A DNA stretch of 64,000 bases from Deinococcus hopiensis KR-140 (GCF_900176165.1 NZ_FWWU01000002.1:1-64000); one strand, 5' to 3'; counted from the stretch's first letter, positions 9,451-18,397 are shown. Numbers and translations are program-made. Notes: generated from the letters alone by a model not told the origin.

Positions 9451-9584
9451 CCTCGTCTCCGTCCTACTCGGCTACCCCAGCCTCAAGCCCTAAACGGCGT
9501 CCCTAATTCCTCTTTATCTGTGACTATTCAGCACAAAGAAGAGGTCCGCACTGACAATCTACATCTAATCAAGTAACCAAGCTT

Positions 9585-9761
9585 CTACTTCCTTGCTATA
9601 ATAAAACTCAGGCTTCTCTTTATTTGAAAAAAGAATTCAAACAGTGCCATATATGCTGCTATTCTACCATTGCCAGGATATGCATCTACAAGTGCAGTCC
9701 GAATATCCGCAATGTGAAAGTGGTATTTTTCACCTGATAGATCATCCTTATGCGTAACAGC
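9585..9761 (-). pseudogene. passenger remnant of IS66-type copy A
   Basis: Directly after the transposase stop the same frame stays open and reads DDLSGEKYHFHIADIRTALV, DAYPGNGRIAAYMALFEFF and ends IIARK at 9585. The AT-rich base composition matches other passengers. No proper start codon is present, so the 5' part is lost or shifted. Family unknown. Confidence 0.5.
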
Positions 9762-11125
9762 TCAGTGCAAGAACGAGAGCTTAGGAAGAAGAACGTCGTT
9801 CTGGAAGATGCTGACCAACCCGTTATAGGCACAGAGGCCTTGCTTCTGAAGCGTCGAGAGATAACTCCGGATGCGGCAAAAGTTCTTCCCTCCTGCAGCA
9901 GAACGAAAGCCACCAGAAATCTTGCGCTTCACGCACACCATTCGAAGGTCTCGCTCAGCTTGATTGTTGTCAAATGGGACACCTTCCTCGTGGAGAAAGC
10001 GTAACACCTTGTCTCGGTGCTTCTGACAGCGAAGCGCGAGGTTCCGCCCAGGAGACTGCTTCACCCGTCCCCGCTGCTTCGGAACCGACTCTGCTGCGGG
10101 GTTGGAAATCAACCCCGCTTCCACGAGTTCATCAAAGCGAACCAGGAACGTGGCCTTCTCCGGTGGCGTGAGGCTGCCTGTCTTGTGTTGATGGTAGACA
10201 CCTTGGAGTGCGGTCCGCAGTTCCCCCGCCCAGCCTTGTCCCAGCTGTTCGTGAAGGAAACGCAACTCCCGGAGCAGGTGCGCGTTACACAGCGCGTGGC
10301 GGGCACAGAGTTGGAAGTACGAAAGCCAGGCATCATGCATCAACACCCCACAGTACCGGGGCAGGACCCCCAAACCTGGATGGCGGCCGACCCGCGGTGG
10401 GGGTCGTGTCCGTAGAGGGTGAGTTGCTTGCTGCTGATGACGTGCACCCAGGTGAGCTTGCCCTTCACCTTGCTGCCCGTCTCGTCCACATGCAGGACGG
10501 GTTCTTCGAGCAGGGCTTCTTTCAGGCTGACCTCAAACCCAGCCAGTCGCTCTGTGGCGAGGTTGAGGTGCAGCGCGAGGGTCCCTTCACTGGGACGCTG
10601 ACCGTACAGCGTTTCGAGCACGTCGCCCACTCGCTTGAAAGGGAGGAACTGAGCCACATTGAGGTATACCGCCACGGCCTGGAACCGAGGGCCGTACTGC
10701 ACTTGACCGCGCACGTCCCCTGGGAACGCCGCCTGTTGTCGTTGGTGACAGCGGGGGCACACTTTCACTTCGGCCTGGTACTCGGTCACGTGCAACTGGA
10801 CTTCCGGCAGGTCCATGACCTGCCGAGCCAGGAGGTCGTGCACTTCGACTTCATTCCAATGCTGTCCACACCTACAGCTTCCTGTCACGGGCAGCACGAC
10901 GACCTCATCGGGAGAAGGGCTCATCTTCAAGGTGGTGCCTGGGTATCCCACTTGACCACCAGAAGAACGAACGCCCTTCTGGCGTTCGCTCTTGGGTTTC
11001 TTCCGCCAGGCCTGGTCCTGGCTGGGGGGTTGATGGGACGTCTCGCTGGTCCGCGCGACCTGTGCTTCCAATTCGCGGATGCGTGCTTGGAGCCGTTCGC
11101 AATTCGGGCAGGTCGAGTCTGAGAT
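9762..11125 (-). pseudogene. tnpC: IS66-type transposase, one-base frameshift
   Basis: The N-terminal 260 or so residues end in a shifted tail near 10340, and the rest resumes in another frame at 10373. Compared with the intact copy at 15226-16581, a single base is missing in CCAGG(C)TTTGGGGG near 10380. The intact parts keep CPNC, the coiled coil, CPRCHQRQQAAFPG, VLHVDETGSKVKGKL and the DNNQAERDLRM end. Codon ATC at 11125 is the only plausible start: an in-frame TAA lies four codons upstream and no ATG, GTG or TTG precedes CPNC. Confidence 0.85.
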
Positions 11126-11329
11126 GCCCTCACCTTACTTCATTCCCCTGCGCTGCTTAGGACCCTGCTGAGTAGTCACCCCGCAGCACTGCAAGGGCCA
11201 GGGTGAACACCCCTCCCCCCCATTCCGTCCTCCCTCCCCGTATTCCCCTGTAGAAGACCCAGCTGGCCGTTCCCGAGGTTGCCTCTGCGGCGGTTCAGCC
11301 CTGCGGCTGAGCAGGAACTGACATGGCCT

Positions 11330-11649
11330 CATCCAGGGTATGACGTGCAAGTTCCCGTTACAGGCAGGACAACCACTTCGTCGGGAGAGGCGCTCATCTT
11401 CAACGTTGTTCCTCAGTGCCCCGCCTGACCACGGGAAGAACGGGCGCCTTTCTGGCGTTCACTTTCGGGCTTCTTCTGCCAAACCTGGCCCTGGCTGGGG
11501 GCCGGTGGGAAGTCTCGCTGTTGTGTGACCTGTCCTTCCAACTCGCGGATGCGCGTTTGGAGACGTGCGCAGTCCGGGCAGGTCACGTCCGGGATGTCTT
11601 CACCTGACCTCACCCCGCTGCGCTGCTCAGGGGGCTGCTGAGGAGTCAC
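11330..11649 (-). mobile_element. IS66-type remnant, copy B (left end and tnpC N-terminus)
   Basis: The left end GTGACTCCTCAGC ends at 11649. The reverse strand then encodes CPDCARLQTRIRELEGQV, a QKGARSSRGQAGH segment and traces of the following part to about 11340. The rest of the transposase and the right end are gone. Confidence 0.75.
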
Positions 11650-11766
11650 CGTGAAAGACTTAGAAGCTGCCCACAGGAAGTGAGGTCGCTCACCCTTTTT
11701 CCCTGGACCAGGCACGTCCTGCATTTATCTTAGTCCCGTATCGGAGGATCCATTCATTCCTCGGCA

Positions 11767-11844
11767 CCGCCAGATGTTCAGGAATACGCGCCCAAAGGAA
11801 CAGAGGTCATCAGAGTACCTAGCGTCAGGTACAACATCTGGCGG
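11767..11844. repeat. 12-bp inverted repeat
   Basis: CCGCCAGATGTT at 11767-11778 and its exact complement at 11833-11844, with 54 bases between. A third partial copy (ACATCTGGCAG) follows near 11863. Role unknown. Confidence 0.55.
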
Positions 11845-11888
11845 ATTCCTACCTGAGGTGACATCTGGCAGACTGCGTCTCAACGCTG

Positions 11889-12250
11889 CGGCCCCCTGGA
11901 CAGGCATCCTTCTCCCCTTTTCTCAACCGAAAATTTCGCCTGTTCGCCTTCCGCAGCTTCCTCTTTTGAACCGCTGAGCTGGCTTCCTGGCCAGGCATCC
12001 TTCTTTCCCGATCCTTTTCGAATCAGCGACCTGCGCGGCTGCCTTCCAGCTCTCCTCCCTCGCCCCGGCTCCCTGAACAGGCATCCTTCTCCCTTTCATT
12101 GGCGAAAAATCCGCCTGTTCGCCTTCCAGGGCTTTCTTTGTCTTTTCCTGCGGCTGGCCCCCTGGGTACGCATCCTTCACCCCTAGACTTCCAATCTAAT
12201 CTTCGCGTACCCGCTTTCCAGCCCTTTTCTTCTCGACCTCTCGGCAGCCT
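11889..12250. repeat. four-unit degenerate tandem repeat with pairing arms
   Basis: Four units of about 84-95 bases each contain a left arm, then GCATCCTTC, then about 20 variable bases, then a right arm that pairs with the left. Unit 3 pairs GAACAGGC with GCCTGTTC, whereas unit 4 pairs GGGTACGC with GCGTACCC, so pairing is kept while sequence differs. The array ends about 85 bases before the start of the 917-residue protein gene and may form part of its leader. Confidence 0.65.
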
Positions 12251-12335
12251 CCTTCCCTCACCGGAACAGCAGGAGTGCTGCCCCTCTTTTTGACGGACCC
12301 AACGCGAGAAATTTCTACTTTCTGGAGGAACGAAT

Positions 12336-15089
12336 ATGACGACCCCTCAGCCCAAGACCGCCATCACCCCCCAGATCCGCGCCGCGACCCTGCTGCGCGC
12401 CCTCGGTGTGATTGAACTGCCTGGCTTTGCAGGCAGTGAGCGGCCCTCTGGACAAAAGGTCGTCGGCGAGATCCTGGCCTCCGGCGCTCTGCCGACCCCG
12501 GCCCTGATCGACGCTTTGAACGCGGCCTCGACCGACCAGCGCCGCGGCGCCCTGGCCTACGGGGTGCAGGCCCTGCGTGACGCCCGCGGTGACGCGCCCA
12601 GCCTGCCACAACTGCGCGAGTTTGCCTTCAATCAGGCGGCCGACACCGGCGCCCTGTTCCAGGCGCGTCTGGCGGCGTGGTACGGCCTGTCTGCCAGTGA
12701 CGCCGAGCACTGCTCGGTTCGGCAGGACCTGAACGTCCTGCCGGGCACCTGGGGCACCCAGGCCCTGGGTGACCAGGGCCCGCAGCGTCAGCGTGCCTGC
12801 GCCACGGGCATCCTGAGCAGCGCCACCCAGGGCGCGTGCGCCATCTGCCACATGCGTGTGGGAGACGCCCAGGAACTCCTGAAGCTCGCTGTCAAGGACC
12901 ACCAGCGCCGTGTAGACCGCCCCCTGCCCACGCGTGGAGTCGATCTGGCACCAACGGGTGAAGCGCTGACCCGCGCCCTGCAGGTTGCGCTGGAGCAACT
13001 CGCTGCCTCCTCCACACCGCCTTCGGAGCAGGAGCGCAGCGACCTGGTGGCCCTGCTGCAGATCCTGCTCGGAGAGGGCGTCACTGCGGAGCGGCTGACG
13101 GCTGGCCTGGTCGCCCGCGGCATGCCGCAGCGCGAAGTGCGCGCCCTGGTCATGGGCAACCTCATTGCCCTGTCTGAAGACGCCAGCGTGCTGGGCGAGT
13201 TGCAGTGTGGCCTCGGCCTGCTGCCGACCGATCTGCTGCGCATCCTCGACGTCTGGGGCGGCGGCAGCGGCACCCTGGCGCGCGCGCCTACCTCGCAGGA
13301 AGTGAGCGTCCTGGGTCAGGCCTTCTCCCGTCTGGGCCGTGAAGTCACGCCTGTGGCGAGCCGCCTGGAGCCGCACGTGCGCGTGCCGCGCCTGAGCCGC
13401 GCGCAGCGCCGCGCCATTCTGGGTGCGCTGGAGCAGAGCCTCTCCAGCCTGGCCCAGCAGGGTGAGGCTGGTCAGACCCTGGCATGGGAAGCGCTAAGCC
13501 GTCACAGCGAAGCGTTCAAGCGCGTGCTGCGCAAGCTGCACGTCCACGAGCGTCCGCGCGACTACCCGCACGCTGCCGCGCTGGCAGGCCTGCTCTCGAC
13601 AGGCGGCAAGGTCAGCAAGCTGGGCACGCTGCGCGCTGAGGCGGCAGAGCTGGCGCGCCGCGTGGCGCGGCAGACGCCGGGTGAAGCGGGCCGGGCGCGC
13701 AGCCTGATGGGCGGCGTCGAGCTGGCCATGGACAAGGGACGCATCGGCGACGCCGCACAATTGCTCGCCACCCGTCCGGGTCTGCTGGGGCGCAGCCTTG
13801 ACCGGCTGCTGCGCGAAGAGAGCCGGGGCAAGGCGGGAGCACCGGCGACGCTGGCCGCCCTGACCAGCGCTGCGCCGCGCCTGACGGCAGCCATGGTCGC
13901 GGGACTGCACGCGCACGTGGGGCGCCGGTCCATGCCGGACAACACGCGCTCGTTCCGCTCTCGCGGCAAGGCGACGACCCGCGCTCTGGGCGATACCCGC
14001 ACGCCGCTGCACACCGAGCTGATTGGCCAGGTACAGAACATCCTCGAGAACGAACTGCTGCGCCGCGGCGCGGCCGCTCCTGAGCTTGGCCTGCTGGAGC
14101 TTGATCCTCAGGTCCTGGGCGTACGCGTTGCGGCTTCGGCCCGCGCGGCCTCCGGCGGCCTCGAAGGGCTTGCGCCCGGTAGCGTCCTGCCCCTGACGCC
14201 GGAAGGCGCCGAGGCGGCCACCGCCGCGCGCCTCTTTATGCACTGGGCCCAGAAGGAGGGCGCAGGCCCGATTGACCTCGACCTGTCGGCGGTGGCGTAC
14301 AACGCGCAGGGCCAGCAGATCGCGCAGTGCACCTTCAGCTCGCTGCGTGCCCCCGGCATGGTGCACTCGGGTGACCTGCGCAGCGCGCCCCTGCCAGCTG
14401 GCGCGACCGAATACGTCGATCTGAACTTGGCTGAGCTGCGCCGCTCTGGCGCCACCCTGGTGGTCGCCTCGGTGTACTCGTACACCTCCATTCCCTTCTC
14501 GAAGATGGAGCGCGCTTCGTGCGGGCTGATGAGCCGCGTGGACACGGGCGAGGGTGCGCGCGAGATGGACCTGTCGACCGTGCGCCTGAAGTTCGACCTG
14601 CGCGGCGAGCAGACCTCCTGCACGCTGCTGGCCATCGACCTGCGTGAAGTTGGCTGCGAAAAGGTCATCTTCCTCGAGCTGGCTGGGGACCGCGGCGGCT
14701 ACCAGGTGGCCGAGCGCGACCCGATGGGAGAGCTCGCCCTGCAGGCCACGCAGCTGGGCAGCGGCATGCCGCTGACGCTCCTGATCACGCCGCACCTGGC
14801 GCGCGCGTCGCAGGTCCGCTGCGGCACGTACACCTGGGTCTGCACCGAGGGCGAGAGCCGCGAGGACTTCGCCCGCCGGGCGCAGCTTGGGTTGATGGAG
14901 TGCGCCGAAGGTCTCGTGCCGGACAGCGACATCGCCGTGAACGTGCTCCAGGGCCCGGCCCTGCTGGTTACTGATCAGCCGCGGCGCGCCCTGCAGCCCG
15001 GCGACACCATCATTGCCCTGCAGCCTGGAATCACCCAGCCGGTTGGCGTCGCTGTGTACGGCCTGCGCGGCCTGCTCGACACCCTCTGA
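12336..15089 (+). CDS. 917-residue protein with TerD-like C-terminal region
   Basis: A large soluble protein. Residues about 1-600 are helical and rich in Ala, Leu and Arg. A cysteine-bearing stretch near residues 128-170 ends in CAICHMRV and could bind metal. From about residue 640 the sequence has TerD-type features: PIDLDLSAVAYNAQGQ, a SLRAPGMVHSGDLRS turn, and YVDLNLAELRRSGATLVV. TerD domains bind calcium in tellurite and general stress-resistance systems. The layout reminds me of the MXAN_6230/SCO0854 family, but I cannot verify that. GGAGGAACGAAT before ATG 12336 fixes the start. It was probably co-transcribed with the YqeY-like gene now displaced to 19559. Confidence 0.7.
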   Translation: MTTPQPKTAITPQIRAATLLRALGVIELPGFAGSERPSGQKVVGEILASGALPTPALIDALNAASTDQRRGALAYGVQALRDARGDAPSLPQLREFAFNQAADTGALFQARLAAWYGLSASDAEHCSVRQDLNVLPGTWGTQALGDQGPQRQRACATGILSSATQGACAICHMRVGDAQELLKLAVKDHQRRVDRPLPTRGVDLAPTGEALTRALQVALEQLAASSTPPSEQERSDLVALLQILLGEGVTAERLTAGLVARGMPQREVRALVMGNLIALSEDASVLGELQCGLGLLPTDLLRILDVWGGGSGTLARAPTSQEVSVLGQAFSRLGREVTPVASRLEPHVRVPRLSRAQRRAILGALEQSLSSLAQQGEAGQTLAWEALSRHSEAFKRVLRKLHVHERPRDYPHAAALAGLLSTGGKVSKLGTLRAEAAELARRVARQTPGEAGRARSLMGGVELAMDKGRIGDAAQLLATRPGLLGRSLDRLLREESRGKAGAPATLAALTSAAPRLTAAMVAGLHAHVGRRSMPDNTRSFRSRGKATTRALGDTRTPLHTELIGQVQNILENELLRRGAAAPELGLLELDPQVLGVRVAASARAASGGLEGLAPGSVLPLTPEGAEAATAARLFMHWAQKEGAGPIDLDLSAVAYNAQGQQIAQCTFSSLRAPGMVHSGDLRSAPLPAGATEYVDLNLAELRRSGATLVVASVYSYTSIPFSKMERASCGLMSRVDTGEGAREMDLSTVRLKFDLRGEQTSCTLLAIDLREVGCEKVIFLELAGDRGGYQVAERDPMGELALQATQLGSGMPLTLLITPHLARASQVRCGTYTWVCTEGESREDFARRAQLGLMECAEGLVPDSDIAVNVLQGPALLVTDQPRRALQPGDTIIALQPGITQPVGVAVYGLRGLLDTL

Positions 15090-15154
15090 AGGCCGGGGGG
15101 GTACCTCCGGCTCTCACCCCACTCAAAGGGCTCCGGGATGAGCCCCCAAAGGAA

Positions 15155-15162
15155 CTCACATG
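15155..15162. repeat. 8-bp target duplication, left copy (CTCACATG)
   Basis: Directly abuts the IS66-type left end at 15163. The identical octamer abuts the other outer end at 19553. Its ATG and the AAAGGA just upstream were the original start signals of the YqeY-like gene. Confidence 0.9.
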
Positions 15163-15225
15163 GTGACTACTCAGCGGGGGTCTGAGCAGCGCAAGGGAAT
15201 GAGGTAAGGTGAGAGCATCTCTGAC

Positions 15226-16581
15226 GTGACTTGCCCGAATTGCGAACGGCTCCAAGCGCGCATCCGCGAGTTGGAAGCACAGGTCGCGCGGACCAGCGAG
15301 ACGTCCCATCAACCCCCTAGCCAGGACCAGGCTTGGAAGCAGAAGCAGAAGAGCGAACGCCTTTCTGGCATTCGCTCTTCTGGTGGTCAGATCGGACACC
15401 CAGGCACCACCTTGAAGATGAGCCCTTCTCCCGATGAGGTGGTCATGCTCCCCGTGACGGGAAGCTGTAGGTGTGGACAGCATTGGCATGAAGTCGAAGT
15501 GCACGACCTCCTGGCTCGGCAGGTCTTGGACCTGCCGGAAGTCCAGTTACACGTGACTGAGTATCAGGCCGAAGTGAAGGTGTGCCCCCGCTGTCACCAA
15601 CGACAACAGGCCGCGTTCCCAGGGGAAGTGCGCGGTCAAGTGCAGTACGGCCCTCGCTTCCAAGGTTTGGCGGTCTACCTTAATGTCGCTCAATTCCTGC
15701 CGTTCAAACGAGTTGGAGACGTGCTCGAAACACTGTGCGGTCAGCGTCCCAGTGAAGGCACAATCGCACTCCACCTCAACCTCGCTACAGAGCGACTGGC
15801 TGGGTTTGAGGCCAGCCTGAAAGAAGCCTTGCTCGAAGAACCCGTTCTGCATGTGGACGAGACGGGCAGCAAGGTGAAGGGCAAGCTCGCCTGGGTGCAC
15901 GTCATTAGCAGCAAGCAACTCACCCTCTACGGACACGACCCGCACCGCGGGTCGGCCGCCATCCAGGCTTTGGGGGTCCTGCCCCGGTACGGCGGCGTGT
16001 TAATGCATGATGCCTGGCTCTCGTACTTCCACCTTTGTGCCCGGCATGCGCTGTGTAACGCGCACCTGCTCCGGGAGTTGCGCTTCCTCCACGAACAGTT
16101 GCACCAAGACTGGGCGGGGGAACTGCGGACTGCGCTCCAAGGGGTCTACCATCAACATAAGACAGGCACCCTCACTCCAGTGGAGCAAGCCGCGTTCCTG
16201 GTTCGCTTTGACACCCTCGTGGAAGCGGGGTTGGTTTCCAACCCCGCAGCAGAGCCGGTTCCGAAGCATCGGGGACGGGTGAAGCAGTCCCCAGGGCGCA
16301 ACCTCGCGCTTCGCTGCCAGAAACACCGAGACAAGGTATTACGCTTCCTGTATGAGGAGGGCGTGCCGTTCGACAACAATCAAGCCGAGCGAGACCTTCG
16401 AATGGTGTGTGTGAAGCGCAAGATCTCTGGTGGGTTTCGCTCGGCAACGGGAGGGAAGAACTTCTGCCGCATCCGGAGTTATCTCTCGACACTTCAGAAG
16501 CAAGGCCTCTCAATCTACACAGGTCTGGTCAGCATCTTCCAGAACCAGATCCTTCTTCCTCACCTCTCGTCCTCGTGCTGA
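15226..16581 (+). CDS. tnpC: IS66-type transposase (single-gene form), intact
   Basis: A 451-residue DDE transposase. A CPNC zinc-ribbon start and a coiled coil (RLQARIRELEAQVAR) lead into the Q/S-rich linker, the CRCGQHW and CPRCHQRQQAAFPG zinc motifs, and the catalytic core with VLHVDETGSKVKGKL, MHDAWLSYFHL and DNNQAERDLRMVCVKRKISG. Classical IS66 elements also carry tnpA and tnpB; this type does not. GTG 15226 is the nearest canonical start. However, ATC at 15217, in frame and spaced well from AGGTGAG, is conserved in all seven left ends here and may be the real start. It is the likely source of mobility for the defective copies. Confidence 0.92.
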   Translation: MTCPNCERLQARIRELEAQVARTSETSHQPPSQDQAWKQKQKSERLSGIRSSGGQIGHPGTTLKMSPSPDEVVMLPVTGSCRCGQHWHEVEVHDLLARQVLDLPEVQLHVTEYQAEVKVCPRCHQRQQAAFPGEVRGQVQYGPRFQGLAVYLNVAQFLPFKRVGDVLETLCGQRPSEGTIALHLNLATERLAGFEASLKEALLEEPVLHVDETGSKVKGKLAWVHVISSKQLTLYGHDPHRGSAAIQALGVLPRYGGVLMHDAWLSYFHLCARHALCNAHLLRELRFLHEQLHQDWAGELRTALQGVYHQHKTGTLTPVEQAAFLVRFDTLVEAGLVSNPAAEPVPKHRGRVKQSPGRNLALRCQKHRDKVLRFLYEEGVPFDNNQAERDLRMVCVKRKISGGFRSATGGKNFCRIRSYLSTLQKQGLSIYTGLVSIFQNQILLPHLSSSC

Positions 16582-16594
16582 ACCGTTGCGAAGC

Positions 16595-17464
16595 ATGTCC
16601 AATATCCATACTTCCTATTTCGAGATTGTACGCTTGGACGGTAGACATGTCACTCCTGAGGAACAGGATTGGCTGTTTCAAGGATTGGTAAGATACCGAG
16701 AAAGCTTCGGATCTTATTGGGTGCGTATTTACCGCGAATACGATTCTGAAACGCGCAGAATGCGGATCCAATATGGTTCTGGGAAGCATGGAAATGCGAT
16801 AGATAAATTCATCGATGACAGTCATTTCCAACAAAATTACGCAGTTTGGATACGGACCGCCGATGAAGGATCTGATAGTGATAATCTTTTATTTTCATCT
16901 GGCCTAACTATTGAAGGTGTACCGTTTGAAGAATGGGAGCGTGCTCGCTACGGCTTCGATAGCTTAGTGCTCGCTGGGACACCTAAACACTTTCGAAACA
17001 GAACGAAGCCCATCGGTGAGCAGGCCTACCGACGTCTTCTCCCGCTTGGTGGTTCGTATACCACACTCACAGACCGGGGAATGGTTGATATTAAATCATC
17101 CACAATTAAGCCTAGCGACTACGATCCCAATTACCAGCCTAGACGCTTTCTCACTCACTTCGAAGGTCCAATCTACCTAGAATGGGAAGAGGCATCACCT
17201 GACCTCCCTAACGGTTGGGAAGAGTTGTTTAGCTTGGAGCCCGAGATTAAATTTGCCGTTTGGTGTTGGAAAGGACGGGCAGTCAATGTCTGCTTTGCCC
17301 AGGAGATTTCCTATCCATACTCGAGCTGGCCAAGGAAAGATCTTCCTCTTCTTACCTTTCACCAGGGACTCGTTGCTGACGGCTGGACTAACTTGGTCAA
17401 CTCCTCTTACCTAACCTTCAGAAACTGGCATGTACGGCAAGTATTCCTAGAGGAACAGAGTTGA
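16595..17464 (+). CDS. IS66 passenger, 289-residue protein of unknown function
   Basis: It starts 13 bases after the transposase stop and its own stop touches the palindromic right end, so it is cargo of the element. The sequence is soluble and tryptophan/tyrosine-rich, with a repeated WxxxxRYGFDSLVL-like body and an FEGPIYLEWEEASPDLPNGW segment late in the protein. There is no signal peptide, membrane segment or known catalytic motif. Base composition is more AT-rich than the transposase. There is no clear ribosome site, so translation may be coupled to the transposase. I do not recognise a family; the size and composition recall immunity-type proteins, but that is speculation. Confidence 0.7.
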   Translation: MSNIHTSYFEIVRLDGRHVTPEEQDWLFQGLVRYRESFGSYWVRIYREYDSETRRMRIQYGSGKHGNAIDKFIDDSHFQQNYAVWIRTADEGSDSDNLLFSSGLTIEGVPFEEWERARYGFDSLVLAGTPKHFRNRTKPIGEQAYRRLLPLGGSYTTLTDRGMVDIKSSTIKPSDYDPNYQPRRFLTHFEGPIYLEWEEASPDLPNGWEELFSLEPEIKFAVWCWKGRAVNVCFAQEISYPYSSWPRKDLPLLTFHQGLVADGWTNLVNSSYLTFRNWHVRQVFLEEQS

Positions 17465-17507
17465 TGGCTACTCAGCACGATAAGTGTTCCTCGTGCTGAG
17501 TAGCCAC
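17465..17507. repeat. palindromic right end of IS66-type element, 16-bp stem
   Basis: TGGCTACTCAGCACGA at 17465-17480 pairs exactly with 17491-17506, loop TAAGTGTTCC. Read from the right, the outer arm begins GTGGCTACTCAGC, matching the left end at 15163 with one difference. It starts at the base after the passenger stop codon, so it could also terminate transcription. Confidence 0.85.
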
Positions 17508-17548
17508 GGAAGCTTTACATATGATACAAGAACCAAAGAGGTAAAATA

Positions 17549-17935
17549 ATGGAGCAATCTGGACATTCAATCGAAAAATATAAGAATATAATATTATTTC
17601 TAATATCGTTTTTTATTTCTATATTCTTACTTCTTATACTCTCAAACATATTTTCAAAAAATAATTTTATTAGAGGATCCGCCAGTGAAATATATGGATT
17701 ACTTACAGAAGTATCTATTAAAGAATGCGGGCAATATGTATTGAATAATACCAAAGATATTATTATTTGCCCTAATCCTAAAGTACAATATATTGATAGA
17801 ACTACAAGGATTATATCAGTAAAAGATAAAAATCTGGCCTATCTTATAATAAAGCCCATCGCTGGAAAAGCATATGTAACACATTATCATTTTAAAAATG
17901 ACCTAATAGTAAAGAGGAGTTTTAGTGAAAAATAG
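17549..17935 (+). CDS. small membrane-anchored protein, cassette gene
   Basis: A 128-residue protein with a basic N-terminus and one strong membrane helix (about residues 13-36, IILFLISFFISIFLLLILSN), followed by a soluble domain with two cysteines (KECGQYV, IIICPNPK) that probably faces outward. The gene is extremely AT-rich, unlike the host. It overlaps the next gene by 11 bases, indicating coupled translation. AGAGGTAAAATA precedes ATG 17549. It lies just downstream of a complete IS66-type right end and is followed by further palindromic ends. No family recognised; the pair could be a bacteriocin-immunity or surface-exclusion type, unproven. Confidence 0.65.
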   Translation: MEQSGHSIEKYKNIILFLISFFISIFLLLILSNIFSKNNFIRGSASEIYGLLTEVSIKECGQYVLNNTKDIIICPNPKVQYIDRTTRIISVKDKNLAYLIIKPIAGKAYVTHYHFKNDLIVKRSFSEK

Positions 17936-18263
17936 AATATTTAGCCCTCAATTACTTGGATCTTTAGCTGCCTTAGTAGTTTTTTCAATATCCTACCTCT
18001 TGCGGGAGTTCTATATACCCAGATACATTAATAAAGCCGCAACTAATACAATTATGTTATGCTCCAAGGAAAAGTATATTTCTATAACTCGTGCTCAATA
18101 TACCTGTGGCAAGACTATAGATAGTATGGGAATTAAATTAGCGACTGTAGATGTATTTAATGACGGCTCAAATGCCTTCTACATAGTGAGCACGGAGGAC
18201 ATCTCCACCATTTATTGGAAGCAGAGAAATTCGACGTTTGTTCTGAACGACATAATTAAATGA
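17925..18263 (+). CDS. small membrane-anchored protein, cassette gene
   Basis: A 112-residue partner of the preceding gene, starting with GTG 17925 after AGAGGAGTTTTA. It has an N-terminal membrane helix (LLGSLAALVVFSISYLL) and a soluble domain with two cysteines (IMLCSKEKY, AQYTCGKTID) that may form a disulfide outside the cytoplasm. Topology matches the upstream protein, suggesting a two-component membrane complex. Same AT-rich composition and same transfer history. The stop lies 37 bases before a palindromic end. Function unknown. Confidence 0.65.
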   Translation: MKNRIFSPQLLGSLAALVVFSISYLLREFYIPRYINKAATNTIMLCSKEKYISITRAQYTCGKTIDSMGIKLATVDVFNDGSNAFYIVSTEDISTIYWKQRNSTFVLNDIIK

Positions 18264-18300
18264 GAAGATTTATGTAAATAACATTTCTAATACTACTTTT

Positions 18301-18343
18301 GTAACTACCTAGCACGAGAGCGGATCTCCTACTAGGTAGTTAC
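18301..18343. repeat. IS66-type palindromic end, 12-bp stem
   Basis: GTAACTACCTAG at 18301-18312 pairs with 18332-18343. The inner part (CACGAG...) no longer pairs fully. It ends the two-gene membrane cassette. Confidence 0.75.
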
Positions 18344-18354
18344 GAACTTTGAAC

Positions 18355-18397
18355 GTAACCACTCAGCATGAGGTCAAAGCTCATGCTGAGTGGTTAC
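18355..18397. repeat. IS66-type palindromic end, perfect 18-bp stem
   Basis: GTAACCACTCAGCATGAG at 18355-18372 pairs exactly with 18380-18397, loop GTCAAAG. It is only 11 bases from the previous hairpin, so a cassette may have been lost between the two. Confidence 0.8.

Larger units (their letters stand above)
9520..11179 (-). mobile_element. IS66-type element, copy A, broken
   Basis: The left end, GTGACTACTCAGC, is the complement of 11167-11179. The right end, GTGACTATTCAGCAC, is at 9520-9534. Between them lie a frameshifted transposase gene and a 3' passenger remnant. The 8 bases outside the left end (CCCGCAGC) are not repeated next to the right end, so the outer boundary has been rearranged. 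Confidence 0.8.

Noticed and set aside
13494..14795. Reverse frame of 433 codons inside the TerD-like gene, and a similar one at 12315-13376
   Set aside because: Low-complexity Arg/Ala/Gln shadow of a gene with a strong start and coherent sequence.
16430..16594. Upstream extension of the 289-residue passenger gene
   Set aside because: It runs inside the transposase gene; ATG 16595 comes after the transposase stop and fits the other passengers.
17465..18397. True integron cassettes with attC sites
   Set aside because: The hairpins carry IS66 terminal sequence on both arms, lack the R and L box layout of attC, and no integrase gene is present.
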